From Diacronema lutheri (lineage: Eukaryota > Haptophyta > Pavlovophyceae > Pavlovales > Pavlovaceae), in assembly GCA_019448385.1 (NCBI GenBank), contig JAGTXO010000013.1, forward strand, positions 124,001 to 188,000: a stretch of 64,000 nucleotides of DNA, in the 5' to 3' direction. The notes under the pieces were generated by a model. The model did no database searches. It had not been told where the DNA came from and worked only from the letters and a program-made list of their open reading frames with translations. Position numbers and translations under genes: made by a program. This document shows, one piece after another, positions 7,108 to 17,468 of the stretch (positions are counted from its first letter, which is position 1; every line of letters begins with the position of its first letter).

Positions 7108-9531
7108 TCAGCCCGTGCGAACGGGGGCCGGATCGAGCGGCGCGCGCCCGGCCGGCCGCCACAGGGTCGAGCGTGCGGCCGGCGCGTGCAGCGTGTGCCA
7201 CCGGCGCGCGTGCGGGTGCTGCGTCGCCATGGCCACGCGGCGCGGTGCGGAGAACTGCTCGTGCCCAAAGTAGGCCAAGCCTTCCGGACCGGTCGCGGCG
7301 AGTCCGGCCGCACGAGGCGCGGTGCTCGCGAGCGCGTCGGCGAGCGCGCGGTGCGCGCCGACGCGCAGCGCGGGCACCCCGAGGAGCGGCGGCGCGATGC
7401 GCGCTGGCAGCTGCGCGGGCTCGACGCCGTTCGCGCCGCTGCCCGCATGCGCCGCATCGCGCGCGCGCGCGCCCGTGGCGAAGCGACCGTCATCCAGCGC
7501 CCATGCGCCAAGCATGGCGGCGACGCCCACGCCGCGCGGCTCGCTCGCGTGCGGCGCGGGTGGCAAGAGGGCACGCGCGACAATGGCCTCCAAGCTGCCC
7601 GCCTCGACGCTGCCTGCGCGCGCCAGCGCGCGCAGGCGCAGCGCGCGCGCGAGGGGCGCGAGGCGCGGCGTGCGGTCGAGCTCGGCGAGCGCGTGCGCCG
7701 CCGCCGGCGCGCCGCCCGGCCGCGCGTCGGCGGGCAGCACGAGCCAGCGAGGTTCATCCAAGCGGCGCGTGTGCGCGCTCGCGCCGGCCTCGCGCGCGCC
7801 ACCCTGCCCCTGCGCGCCACCCTGCCCCTGCGCGCCACCCTGCCCCTGCGCGCCGCTGTGCGCCACGAAAACCGCCGCCTCAAGCAGCGCCCACGCGCCA
7901 CCATCGCCGTCCTCGGCGCCGCGCGGCGCCGCGCCCGCCCGTTCGAGCGGCTGGCCGGGCGCGGGCTCGCCACCCGCGCACGCACGCGCGGCCGCGTGCG
8001 GCGGGTAGCACAGCGCAAGCGCGTCCGCTGCGCACAGGCTGAGCGCCCACGCGCCGAGCTCAAGGGCCGTCGGGCGCGCGGGCGTCTCGTCGGCAGCGTG
8101 TGCGGCGCGCGGCTGCTGCGGCGGTGGTAGGCAGGTCGAATCGATCCAGAGGAAGACGCGCGCCTCATCCACATGCGCGGCCGCCGCGAGCGCGCGGCCG
8201 CACGAGAGCGCGGCGGTGGCGAGCGGCAGGTCGTGCGCGTGGCCTGCGCTGCCGTCCGAAGGCGCGCGCGGGTCCGCCCGCGCGCGCGCGCGGTGCGCCA
8301 CGAAGAGCACGAGCGAGCCGGCGGGGAGCCGATCCGCGCGGACGGTGCGGTGGCGCGGGTCCGCCGGCGGCGGCAGGCAAGGCGGGCAGCTGCCGCGCGG
8401 CGCCGCGCCCGCCTGCAGCGCGATGCGCATCGACCCGACGGCCATCGCGAGCTGCGGCAGCGGCAGCACGCGCAGCAGCGGAAGGGCGCACGGCGCGCTC
8501 TCGCGCAGCGGCCACGCGCCCGCGCCGTCGGCGCTGCCGGGCGGCGAGCGCAGTTGCCGCGCCGCGCCGCGCGCGATGGCGGCGGCCGCCCATCGAAGCT
8601 CAAGCGCCGCGTGCGCCGTCGAGCGCCGCACCACAGCCCACGCCGCCGCGTGCAGCGCGCGCTGCAGCGGCGAGCTGCCGACCCATGTCGCGAGCCAGGC
8701 GGCTTCGGCGCCGCCCCGTTGATCGTCCTCGGCGCCATCGCTGCCGGCCTGCGCGGAAGCCAGTCGGCGCGCGGCGGCAAGGTGCGCGCGTGCGCCGCTG
8801 TCGTCGCGCACCCACGCGCGCGTCACGCGCGCGCGCTGCGGCTGCCGCGGCCAGCGCGACGCGCGCGCAGCGCCATGCGCGACGGCAGTAACGTCGACGC
8901 GAGCGGACGGCGCGCTCCTCGACGCGTGCGCCCCGAGCCACGGAGCGCAGGCGCCGCCCTCATCGCCGAGTCCGTCGGGCACGCCCACGGCGGCCGTGGG
9001 GCTGACGTCGAGCGCCACCTCGCAGAGGTCGCCTGGGCGCCACGCGGTGGGCGGCGCGGCGAGGTGCGCGGCTGCGCGCAGCCGCGAGAAGGCAGCCGCC
9101 TCCGCGCGGTACCGCGCCGCCGCTGAGTCGGCCGCCGCCGCAAAGGCGCCATGCGCGCCGTCCGCGTGCACGGGCCGCACGGCGCTCACTGGCACGCCGT
9201 GGCGGTGCACGCCGGCCGGAAGCAGCTCGAGCGACAGGAGCGTCTCTGACGTGGGCACGTCGCGAGGCTCGTGGCCCGCGCTACTCCGTGCGAGCGCGGC
9301 GTGCGGGCCGGCGCGCGCGAGGATCGCACGAACGGCCGCGGCGTTGCCCACGGCCGCGGCCGCGTGCAGCAGGGAGCCGACAGCGGCCAGCTGGCCCTCG
9401 TCGGCCGCGCGCGCGCCAAACGGTAGCTCAACGAGCTCATGCGGAGAGCCGCCCGCGTCCAAGAAGCGCTCAATCGCTTGCACCGCATCCGGTGAGGCCA
9501 GCGCGTGCCACGTCCACGACGGCATGCTCAT
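7108..9531 (-). CDS. Ankyrin-like protein with WIDSTCLP motif
   Basis: 807 residues, poorly conserved and Ala/Arg-rich. The N-terminus (from MSMPSWTWHALASPDAVQ) has two ankyrin-like units: AIERFLDAGGSPHELV and GSLLHAAAAVGNAAAVRAI. The central part contains [15 protein letters not shown] and, further on, RVFLWIDSTCLPPPQ. The latter resembles the W-[IL]-D-x-x-C-[IL]-P/N-Q signature seen in HET-type and related algal domains of unknown activity. A short QGQGGA repeat is coded at 7801-7854. The start at 9531 leaves 52 bp to the divergent coiled-coil gene; an upstream in-frame extension would overlap that gene. No transmembrane segment is clear. The function is unknown, and the ankyrin and WID motifs are the only recognisable features. 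Confidence 0.5.
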   Translation of the reverse strand: MSMPSWTWHALASPDAVQAIERFLDAGGSPHELVELPFGARAADEGQLAAVGSLLHAAAAVGNAAAVRAILARAGPHAALARSSAGHEPRDVPTSETLLSLELLPAGVHRHGVPVSAVRPVHADGAHGAFAAAADSAAARYRAEAAAFSRLRAAAHLAAPPTAWRPGDLCEVALDVSPTAAVGVPDGLGDEGGACAPWLGAHASRSAPSARVDVTAVAHGAARASRWPRQPQRARVTRAWVRDDSGARAHLAAARRLASAQAGSDGAEDDQRGGAEAAWLATWVGSSPLQRALHAAAWAVVRRSTAHAALELRWAAAAIARGAARQLRSPPGSADGAGAWPLRESAPCALPLLRVLPLPQLAMAVGSMRIALQAGAAPRGSCPPCLPPPADPRHRTVRADRLPAGSLVLFVAHRARARADPRAPSDGSAGHAHDLPLATAALSCGRALAAAAHVDEARVFLWIDSTCLPPPQQPRAAHAADETPARPTALELGAWALSLCAADALALCYPPHAAARACAGGEPAPGQPLERAGAAPRGAEDGDGGAWALLEAAVFVAHSGAQGQGGAQGQGGAQGQGGAREAGASAHTRRLDEPRWLVLPADARPGGAPAAAHALAELDRTPRLAPLARALRLRALARAGSVEAGSLEAIVARALLPPAPHASEPRGVGVAAMLGAWALDDGRFATGARARDAAHAGSGANGVEPAQLPARIAPPLLGVPALRVGAHRALADALASTAPRAAGLAATGPEGLAYFGHEQFSAPRRVAMATQHPHARRWHTLHAPAARSTLWRPAGRAPLDPAPVRTG
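7801..7854. repeat. 18-bp tandem repeat, 3 copies
   Basis: Three perfect consecutive copies of an 18-nt unit (7801-7818, 7819-7836, 7837-7854) inside the ankyrin-like gene. On the coding strand each copy adds six residues (Gly/Gln/Ala), so unit gain or loss keeps the frame. Confidence 0.9.
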
Positions 9532-9583
9532 CTGGCCCTGGTGCAAACGGGTATTTAAAAACCCGTTCCCTCCCTTCGCCGGG

Positions 9584-12500
9584 ATGGGGCTCCAGGAGGA
9601 GGGGTTCGAATTCTCGCTCGCACCGCGCAGGCCAGCGGTGCCAAAGGCAGGCCGGCGGCCGTTGGCGCTCGCGCCGCCGGGCGCTTCGGCGCTCAACGCG
9701 CGTCTCGGTGCGGCCAGCACCACGGCAGAGCGCGCAGCGCTGCCGCCGGCTGGCGCCGCGTCACGCGCCGCCCCCGTGCCAGCCGGTGCGGGAGGCGACG
9801 ACTTTGCGTCGCAGCTGGCGGCGCGCGTGCGCGCGCAGGCGCTCGAGCTGTCCGATCGCGACGAGCAGCTCGCTCAACTGCGCGCCACCCTCGAACAGCG
9901 CGACGCCGAGCTCGCGCGCGAGCGCACCGCGCGCTCGGCCGCGGCGAGCGCGTCCGACTCCGTCGAGTTTGAGCAGCTCGAGGCAGTCGCGCGGCACCGT
10001 GCGGCGGCGGAGGGCGCGGCGGCGGCGGCAGACGAGGCACGCCGGTCTGAGCGCCGCGCCGTCGCCGAGCGCGACGAGCTCGCTGCTGGCCGCGCTCGCC
10101 TCGAGGGCGTGCTCGCCGCGCAGGCGGACGAGGCGCGCGCAACGCGCGCCGCGCTCGCCGATGCGACTGCCGCGCGCGACGCGGCGCTCACGCGGCTCGA
10201 GCAGGCGCTCGAGGGGCAGGCGGGCGCAGCGAAGGTCGCTCAGGCCTCCGGCGCCGCCGTCGCCGACGAGGCGCGCGCCGCCGACGCGCTACGCGCCGAC
10301 GCCGAGGCGCTGCGCGCTGCACTCGGCCGCGCGACGGAGGCCGCCGACGGAGCGCGCGCCGAGCTCGCTGCCGCGGCGCGGCGCGCGCGCGAGCTGCGGC
10401 TGGCAGACGCGACGTGGACCGCGTCAGCCAAGCTCAGGTGGCACCCCGACGACGCTGGCGCCGTCGGCGCCGCACGTGCGCGCGCGCGGCTGGGCGCTCC
10501 GCCGGCTGGCGCCGACGGCGCCAGTGGCACCCCCGGCGAGCGGGGCGTGGACCCGAGCGTGGTGCTCAACGGCGCGCTGCGCGAGCTGCGCACGCAGCTG
10601 CTCGCGCGTGCGGTCGCGGCCGACGCGCTCTGCGCCGCCCTCGCCGACGCCGAGGCGGCGAGCGCCGCCGCCGCGCGCGGCATACTTGTCGAGCGCCGCG
10701 CCGAGGCCGGCGCACGCACCGAGCTCGCCGCGGTGGCGCGCGGCGCGGAGGCGGAGGCCGTGGCGCAGCGCGGGCGCGCGGATGCGCTGGCCGCCGAGCT
10801 CGCCGCCGCGCGCGCGCAGCTCGACGGGCTCGGCGCACGTGCGGCGGACGCGGACGCGCAGCGTGCGCGCGCGGACGCGGCGCTGTGCGCGCTCGCGTGC
10901 GCGCGCGCCGACGGCGAGGCCAAGCTGGCGCAGCTCGTGCAGATGGCCGACTCGCAGCGGTGCGCCGAAGCCGCGCTCGAGCAGAGCCGGTGGCTCCTGC
11001 TCGCCGGCGCGCGCGCCGCCGCGGCTGGCGGGGCGGCCGACGCATCGCGCGCGGTCGTTGCGCCCGCGCCGCGCGGTGCGGCACGCGCGAGCGCGAGCGG
11101 CGACGGCGTGCAGGGCGCGCGCGATCCCGCCGCATCCGAATTGTCGCTTGCCGAAGCGACGCTCGTCGGCGACCGGCTGCACGCGAGCCTCGGCCAGCTG
11201 CTGCGCGCCGTGGACGAGGCCGCCGTCGCGCTCGCGCACGGCGCGCAGCGCTCGCCGCCAGGCGCGCACGCGAGCGCGCCCGCGCGCAGTGGCGGCGCGG
11301 CCGTCGCAACGGACAGCGGCGACGGCTCGGTTCGGGCGGATGCGCGCTTGCCCGCCGCCGCGTCGGCCGCGGACATGGCGCTCACCGTCCCCGCCTCCTC
11401 GCGACGGCTGCGCGCCGCCGTGCGCGCGGCGATGGAGCGCAGCGCCGAGCTGCGCGCGCGCCTCGGCGACGCGCTCGCGGCGGCGGCGCACGCGGAGGCG
11501 GAGCTCGTCGCGGAGCGGGCGGCAAGGCGCGCGGACAGCCGCGCGGCAGAGTCACAAGTCAGGTGCGGCACTGCGCCCGTCCGCCATCGTGCCTGACACC
11601 CGCGCGCTCCTTGGCGCGCGCGCGCGCGCGGGTCGCGCCGCCGCGCGCGCTCGCCTGGCGCGGCGGGCGGGAGCGGCCGCGCAGCCCGCGGGCGCTCAGG
11701 CGGTGCGCATCCGGTGCGCATCCGGCGCGAAGGCGTAGCGCTCAGCACCGCGCCGCGCCGTGCGCGGCCGTGCGCTCCCTTCGCGCCCTCGCCTGCATGG
11801 CCCGCACCGTGACGCGCACAGCCAGCTGCGCTGCGAGCTGGCGGAGGCGTGCGCCGCGGACGCGCACAGCGCGGGCGAGCGTGCGGCATGCACGCGCCCG
11901 TCTGCCAACGCGCGTTGGGCAGACGCCGGATGGGGCGCGCGCTCCCCCGGCGCACTTGACGCGCGACGGCTCAGACGACCGTCGCCGGGCGGGCGTCGTG
12001 CGGCCGCGCAGCGCCAAGGCTCGGACGCCATGGATGCGCGGCGCGAGCCGCGGCCTGGCCTGCTGCGCGCACGCGCCGAGCCTGCGGCCTCGGCGCAGCA
12101 GCAGACGCAGCAACGGCTTGTGCGGCCGCGCGCACTGCGCGCCGAGCCGTCCGCGAGTGCTCGCGACGGCGAGGGCGGCGACAGCGAGGGCAGCGCGCGC
12201 GGGTCGGCGGACGGTGCGGAGAGCAGCGGGACGGAGGGCGCGTGCGGCTCGACGGACGTCGATGAGCCGCTCGGCCGCGTCGCCCACGCGCCCTTTGGCC
12301 GCTGGCACGCCTCGCGGCCGAGTGCGCAGGGCGAGGGCTGGTCGACGGATGCGCGCACGCGTGTGCCTGACGCGACCGCCGAGCTAGGCGACGAGCGGCC
12401 GTCCGCCGCTCCCGCGGCCGCGCAGGCGGACGGCGCGCGCGAGCCATCCGCGCTCGCAACGCTCGGTGCATCGCTCGGCCTCTCGTGGGACGAGCTCGTG

Positions 12501-13235
12501 CGCGCGGAGGAGGACGCGCTGCGCGAGCGCGACGAGGCGCGCGCGGACGGCGAGGCGCGCGCGAGAGCCGCAGAGCAGCGCGCGGGCGAGTGCGCGGCGG
12601 TGCGGCGTGACTACGAGCGGAGTGGCTGCGGCGGCGCGCTCGGCCGCGACGTGGTGAGCGCGCGCGCGCCCGCGCAGCTGCCACAGCGCGGCCGTGCGCA
12701 ACGCGACGCGGCCACGCCAGCGCGCGCGCGCGCCGACGCGCGCGACGGCTGCGGCGCGTGGGACAGCGAGCAGAGCGAGCTGTGCGACGACGCCCTGCGC
12801 CCAGCGCGCCCACGTGAGCAGGGCGCGCACGATGCGCACGACCGCGACGCCGCGTGTCGAGCGCGCGCGCGTGCGCGCCATGAGGCGGACGCAGAAGCGC
12901 GCGCGGAGCGGCACCGGTTGGGCGCGATGCGAGAGGCCGAGGTGAGCGCGGCCGTACACGCGGCTGCGCTCGCGCGCGCTCAAGCGGAGGCGCTCGCAGA
13001 GAGGGCGTGCGCGCTCGCGCACGCCGCGAGCGCGCCAGGTGCTGGCGCGCGCGAGCTCGGCGGCGCGTCGTGCGCTCAGGCGTGGCCTGGAACGGACAAC
13101 GGCGTCTGCCGAGGCGCGCGCAGCTCGGCGCGCGTGGCCGAGCGCACGCACGCGGCGTGGGTGCACAAGGACTTGCCGTACAGGGGGCTGCGGCAGGCAG
13201 CGGAGCATCGCGTGGAGGTGCGCGCGCCGCGCTGA
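9584..13235 (+). CDS. Long coiled-coil protein
   Basis: About 1130 residues in two exons, 9584-11562 and 11822-13235. The intron 11563-11821 (259 nt) starts GTGCGG and ends ACAG; splicing preserves phase and joins ..AAESQV to QLRCELAEACAADAH. After a basic N-terminal segment (MGLQEEGFEFSLAPRRP) the protein is almost continuous Ala/Arg/Glu heptad-like helix (ELSDRDEQLAQLRATLEQRD; RRSERRAVAERDELAAGRAR). It ends with a less helical acidic/Ser stretch and a final coiled-coil. The size and helix pattern suit a structural, centrosomal/basal-body or golgin-like protein, but no family signature is visible. Composition alone can mimic coiled-coil, so the function is left open. It is divergent from the ankyrin-like gene, with 52 bp between starts. 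Confidence 0.6.
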
Positions 13236-13428
13236 GCGACGCGTTATCGCGTTGCACTCGCTCGCGCCACAACGCTTTCTCGGCCCTCCCCTCCGCCCCT
13301 CGCCTTCTCGGCTCTCGCCTCCCGCCCTTGCTCTTCAGGAGGAAGCATCGCGAGCCGCCACGATGGCGACTCCGTGAGACACACGATGGAGACTCCGTGA
13401 GGTGCTCCTTTTGTTCACGAGCCTGTCA

Positions 13429-14550
13429 ATGGCGGCAAACGCGATGCGGCAGCCGTTGCACACGGAACTGCTCAGCAAGAACAGCGCGGCGGACGCTGCA
13501 TGGGCGCCTACACGCAGAGCGAGGCGACGCGGCTCGCGCGCGCGTCGTGCGCGGCGACGCCCGGGTACTCGCCCGAGGAGCAGCTTCGCGAGGGCGCGCG
13601 AGAGCTGCGCGTGCGCTGCGAGCCCCCGGGCGGTGGCCCGCCGTGCATCTTGGACGCCTTCCTCCACAGCAGTGCACCGAGCGAGAAGCAACCGGCGTTT
13701 CGCGACCTGAAGCCCAGCTTTCGGCAATGCTTCCGTCGCACTCGCGACAGCGACTGGCCGACCGTCGAGTCGCACGCGCCGCGCACGGCGGTAACGCGCA
13801 CGGTCGTCGATGTCGTACGGCTACTTGCAGGGAGGACGGTCACGATCGTGGGCGCGTCCGTCGCCAAGTAGCTGCTCGACGCGGCCAAGTGCGCGCTCGC
13901 GATGAGCTGCCTGTGGGCCCAGCACAGCAAGCAATGGCGGCATTGGGGCTGGGCGATGCTCTCGCTCGACAACAAGCAGTGCGGCCGCCCGGATGTGTTC
14001 CAGCGCGACTCTGCATGCCTCGCGGGCGAACGCCACGGACGAGTGAATGTGCCAGCCTGGCGAGCTGCGCAAGCTTGCTCTTGCGCACCGACGTGGTCTT
14101 GCGCAAGCTGCTCTTACGCGATCGGGTGACGCTCAACGAGGCGGCGCTGTGGGAGCGCGACCAGCGCCTGGTTGCGAGCACGCTCGGTCCGTGGATGGCC
14201 GAAAAGCCAGCCACTCGCCTCGGCTGCTGCGCGAGCCCGCACCGATCGCGTTTTCAACCGGCGCGTACGACCCGGCGGCCACCTCGGATCTCAACTGCCG
14301 CTCCTCGCCGCAGCAGCAGCGCTACGCGCACAACAACCCGATCCGCCACGACGCCGCGGCGTCGCTCGGCAGCCGTGTGAGCGCCGTGCGCATTTTGCCA
14401 CTGCACAATCCGACGCTGAGTGGGTGGGGCATGCACGCCACCGACATGTGCTCCTTCCGGGGCAGACGCAACCGCGGCAGCGGTGCGGAAAGCTGCTGCA
14501 GTCCAGGAAATTTGGCCCTCATCAGCCCGTCCGGCGTGGCCAGCCTCTAG
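13429..14550 (+). pseudogene. Decayed PC-esterase/SGNH-like gene
   Basis: Host-gene remnant. One frame from 13500 reads GAYTQSEATRLARA ... AGRTVTIVGASVAK, then a TAG at 13869-13871, then LLDAAKCALAMSCLWAQHSK in the same frame. GRTVTIVGDS is the block I motif of PC-esterase/TBL-type (GDSL-like) acyl-esterases; here Asp is Ala, though the Ser remains. Homology continues in other frames (CASLLLRTDVVLRKLLLRD and WERDQRLVASTLGPW around 14080-14200; then ILPLHNPTLSGWGMHATDMC around 14390-14450, the C-terminal block of the same domain). At least one stop and two frame changes are present, so this is best read as a pseudogene, although unannotated introns could explain part of it. Related intact enzymes transfer or remove acyl groups on glycans or lipids. 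Confidence 0.6.
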
Positions 14551-14563
14551 ATGCTCTACGGAC

Positions 14564-17191
14564 TCAGTTTGCGACCTCGTGCATGCACTGAATGAATGCA
14601 TCGGCCGTCGGCGTCTTCCCGTCGAGCGCTGCCATCTCCAGCACGAGCAGCAGCTTCTTGATCGGCAGCCCTTCGGCGGGCATCGCGGCTTGCGCGGCGG
14701 CCACGTGAGCCGGCGGCATCCCGCCAACCTCCGCGAGCACGTGCCCCGCCTCAGACGGGTCGAGGCAGCGTACCTGCGACGGGAGCAAACAAAACGGCCG
14801 ACGGCGCAGCGGTGAGACGCGCGCGCGAGTGCGCGTTGTGCGCCCGTGCGCGCGCCGGCCGTTCGCATCGCCGCTGCGCACGGGCAGAACAGAGTTGAAC
14901 GCGTCGAGCATCTCGAGGGACGAGAGCACGGCCGAGCAGGAGGTGGTGGCGAGCACGAGCAGCTTGCCGCGCGTGGGCGCCCTGCGCACGCACACGATGA
15001 GCGTCTGCAGCACGAGATTTGAGAAGCGCGGACCGATGCGCACGTACTCGAGGAGGCGCTCGAGGTCATCGAGCACGACGCACGAGAGCGGCGACTTGAG
15101 CGCGTCGTCGAACACGCGCGCGATCGCAGCGACCTGCGGCAGGGAAGGAAGGGGGCGGGGCAGGGGCAGCAGCGCCAGGAACGCGCGCGCGCCGGCCGTC
15201 GGGCCCGGCGAACGCCGAGCCGGCCATCGCGCGCGGCGCGCGCGCCCTGGCACCTTGGGCGCGGCACGCGCGCAGCCGCGCCGCTGCGCGCATCGGCGCG
15301 CGCGCGTGCCGCGCCGCGCCTTTGCCCCTTCCGAGAGGCCGACGTAACGGTCGGGCGAGACGAGCTTTACAAATGGCCACGCGGAGCGCAGGGCGAGGTG
15401 CGCGGCGAGCGCGGTCTTGCCAGCGCCGGGCGGCCCCTCAAGCAAGATAGCCATGCGGTTGACGCGTTGGCTCGCCTGTAGCTGCTTCATGAAGCTGTCC
15501 GCAGTCGCGACCAGGTGGCGCAGCGAGGGGCCGTACTCGACAATGCCGCCGGACACAAGCGCTGCCAGATCGTCCCCGGCCACGCCAAACGCAGGTTTCA
15601 CCTCAGTCAGGGCGCGATCAAAGTCAGCGGCGCCGACGCGCAGGTTGCCGATGCTCACGTCCTTGAGGTTGTCGACGTGCACCTGCCGCGAGAAAGCGTA
15701 CCTGCCCGTTGCGCGCGGCACGGCAGGCGGTGCACGGCGGGCGGGCGCGCGCGCTCGAAGGCGGGCGGGCGGGGCCACAGACGCGCGGCGCGCGGTCGGC
15801 GCGGCGAGGCGTGCGCGCGGCGGCGGCCTCGGCGCGCGCGCGCGTGGCGCGCACGACGTCGCGCTCTTGACGAGCCCCTCGAGCTCGGCTCCCGAGAAGT
15901 TCTTGGCGCGCGCGGCCAGGTCGGCGACGCTGACCTCAGGCGCGAGGTACCCGCCCTTGCGCATGTTGGCCGTCTTGATCTTGAGGATCTGCTCGCGCCC
16001 GGCCTCGTCGGGCAGATGAATTTCAATCTGCACCTCCAGCCGGCCCGGCCGCAGCAGCGCGTCGTCGATCATGTCCTTGCGGTTGGTCATGCCGATGAGC
16101 AAAATGTTGTTGAGCGCGTTCACACCGTCGATCTTGGAGAGGAGCTGGTTCACGACGGTGTCGTGCACGCCGGTCGAGTCGTTCGAGCGGCCGCGCTGCT
16201 TGCAGATCGCGTCGATCTCGTCGAAGATGATGATGTGCAGCGACGAGTCGTCCCCCTGCTCCGCCTGCTCCGCCTCCGCATCTGCGAAGAGCTTTCGAAT
16301 GTTCTCCTCCGACTGGCCGACATACTTGGAGAGCACCTCGGGCCCGTTCACGATCTTGGGCTCGCGCCCGTTGAGCATCTTGCCGATCTGCCGCGCCATC
16401 AGCGTCTTGCCCGTGCCCGGTGGCCCGTAGAGCAGCATGCCGCGCACGTGCTGCACGCCAAGCTGCTTGAGCACCGCGGGCGGGAAGATGCGCGACGCAA
16501 ACGCGCGGCGGAAGATGTCCGAAAACTCGGCGTCGAGGCCGCCGATGCCCATCTGCTCAAAGTTGAAATCCGACTTGATGATCTGGTTGGCGCCCTGCCG
16601 GTTCGCGTCCATCCCCACCAGCGCGAGCGGCGCGCCCTGCGCCTTTGTGAGCACGATGAACGTCTGCGCGTTGAGCAGCCCGAGCTGCGCGTCGACGCCG
16701 ACGACGCTCGGCGACGTGAGCTCGGCGAGCGGCGCGACGGTGAGCGCGGACACGGTGAGCAGCAGATTCGACCCTTGAAAGTCGATCGCCACCTGCTGCC
16801 CCACCGCGAACACCTGGTGCGCGTACCTGCGCATCACGGCCTCGACGATCGCCGAGCCGTCGAGCTGCGCCGTGCCGCGCACCGTCGCCTTGCGCACAAA
16901 GTCGACCTCGAGGGTGAGGCGGCAGAGGCCGGTGCCCGGCACGCGCCACGGCGTGCCTTGCAGCTCGTCGCCCACGCTCACCGCGAGCAGCTTGCGCTGC
17001 ACCGAGTTGAGGCCAACGCCGTCGCCCTCGACTGCATCGTTCGAGCGCGCGACGTATACGAACTGGCGGAGCTGCAGGTACTTTGGCTCGTCGCCGGGCA
17101 GGCGCGAGAAGGACGCGCGCGAGACGAACACGCAGTTGGTCAGCGCCAGCTCCTGGTTTGGACAGTTGGCCGCGCGCAGCACGAGCGCCAT
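14564..17191 (-). CDS. NSF: N-ethylmaleimide-sensitive factor (vesicle-fusion ATPase)
   Basis: NSF/Sec18, the AAA+ hexamer that disassembles SNARE complexes after membrane fusion, with SNAP as adaptor. It is 726 residues once introns 15702-15854, 15134-15319 and 14774-14881 are removed. The N-domain starts MALVLRAANCPNQELALTNC, as in NSF. D1 has Walker A GPPGTGKT, Walker B IIIFDEIDAI, the sensor region GMTNRKDMID and arginine-finger context LLRPGRLEVQ. D2 has GPPGAGKT and LSCVVLDDLERLLEYVRIGPRFSN. The first intron splits the Ser of KSATS before YAFSRQV, and the third joins NSVLP to VRCLD; both agree with family alignment. The middle intron appears to use a GC donor. All three introns lack in-frame stops. 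The start at 17191 is chosen by homology. Confidence 0.95.
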   Translation of the reverse strand: MALVLRAANCPNQELALTNCVFVSRASFSRLPGDEPKYLQLRQFVYVARSNDAVEGDGVGLNSVQRKLLAVSVGDELQGTPWRVPGTGLCRLTLEVDFVRKATVRGTAQLDGSAIVEAVMRRYAHQVFAVGQQVAIDFQGSNLLLTVSALTVAPLAELTSPSVVGVDAQLGLLNAQTFIVLTKAQGAPLALVGMDANRQGANQIIKSDFNFEQMGIGGLDAEFSDIFRRAFASRIFPPAVLKQLGVQHVRGMLLYGPPGTGKTLMARQIGKMLNGREPKIVNGPEVLSKYVGQSEENIRKLFADAEAEQAEQGDDSSLHIIIFDEIDAICKQRGRSNDSTGVHDTVVNQLLSKIDGVNALNNILLIGMTNRKDMIDDALLRPGRLEVQIEIHLPDEAGREQILKIKTANMRKGGYLAPEVSVADLAARAKNFSGAELEGLVKSATSCAPRARAPRPPPRARLAAPTARRASVAPPARLRARAPARRAPPAVPRATGRYAFSRQVHVDNLKDVSIGNLRVGAADFDRALTEVKPAFGVAGDDLAALVSGGIVEYGPSLRHLVATADSFMKQLQASQRVNRMAILLEGPPGAGKTALAAHLALRSAWPFVKLVSPDRYVGLSEGAKARRGTRARRCAQRRGCARAAPKVPGRARRARWPARRSPGPTAGARAFLALLPLPRPLPSLPQVAAIARVFDDALKSPLSCVVLDDLERLLEYVRIGPRFSNLVLQTLIVCVRRAPTRGKLLVLATTSCSAVLSSLEMLDAFNSVLPVRSGDANGRRAHGRTTRTRARVSPLRRRPFCLLPSQVRCLDPSEAGHVLAEVGGMPPAHVAAAQAAMPAEGLPIKKLLLVLEMAALDGKTPTADAFIQCMHEVAN

Positions 17192-17468
17192 CGCCGCGGA
17201 TGCCTCGGCCGTACGCCCAGGGGAAGCAATGGCGTTGATGCAACGCCCGGAACCCCATTGATCCGGCAATTGCGCACAGCCGCTTCTCGTCCGGCACGCT
17301 TACCGTCCAGGCGCGTGTCGCGGCGCGCCGAGGCACGCGCGCCGCGCTGCGGGCTGCTGACGCGGTGCGAACGCGCGCGCGCGCCTCCCTTCGCGGTGTT
17401 GCCCCGGCCCTGCAGCCCGCCGCTGGCGTGCGGCCCTTGCGCTCGGAGCGCGCGCGCGCGCGAGCGAA
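17192..17468. promoter_or_regulatory. Divergent promoter region of NSF and XRN genes
   Basis: 277-bp intergenic region between the start codons of the NSF and XRN genes, the longest of the divergent spacers here. It holds no TATA-like box or recognisable element that I can see. Confidence 0.5.

Noticed and set aside
15702-15854. NSF read as a single uninterrupted exon
   Set aside because: The frame stays open, but it inserts 51 Arg/Ala/Pro-rich residues into a conserved AAA+ block, and GT..CAG ends flank it exactly.
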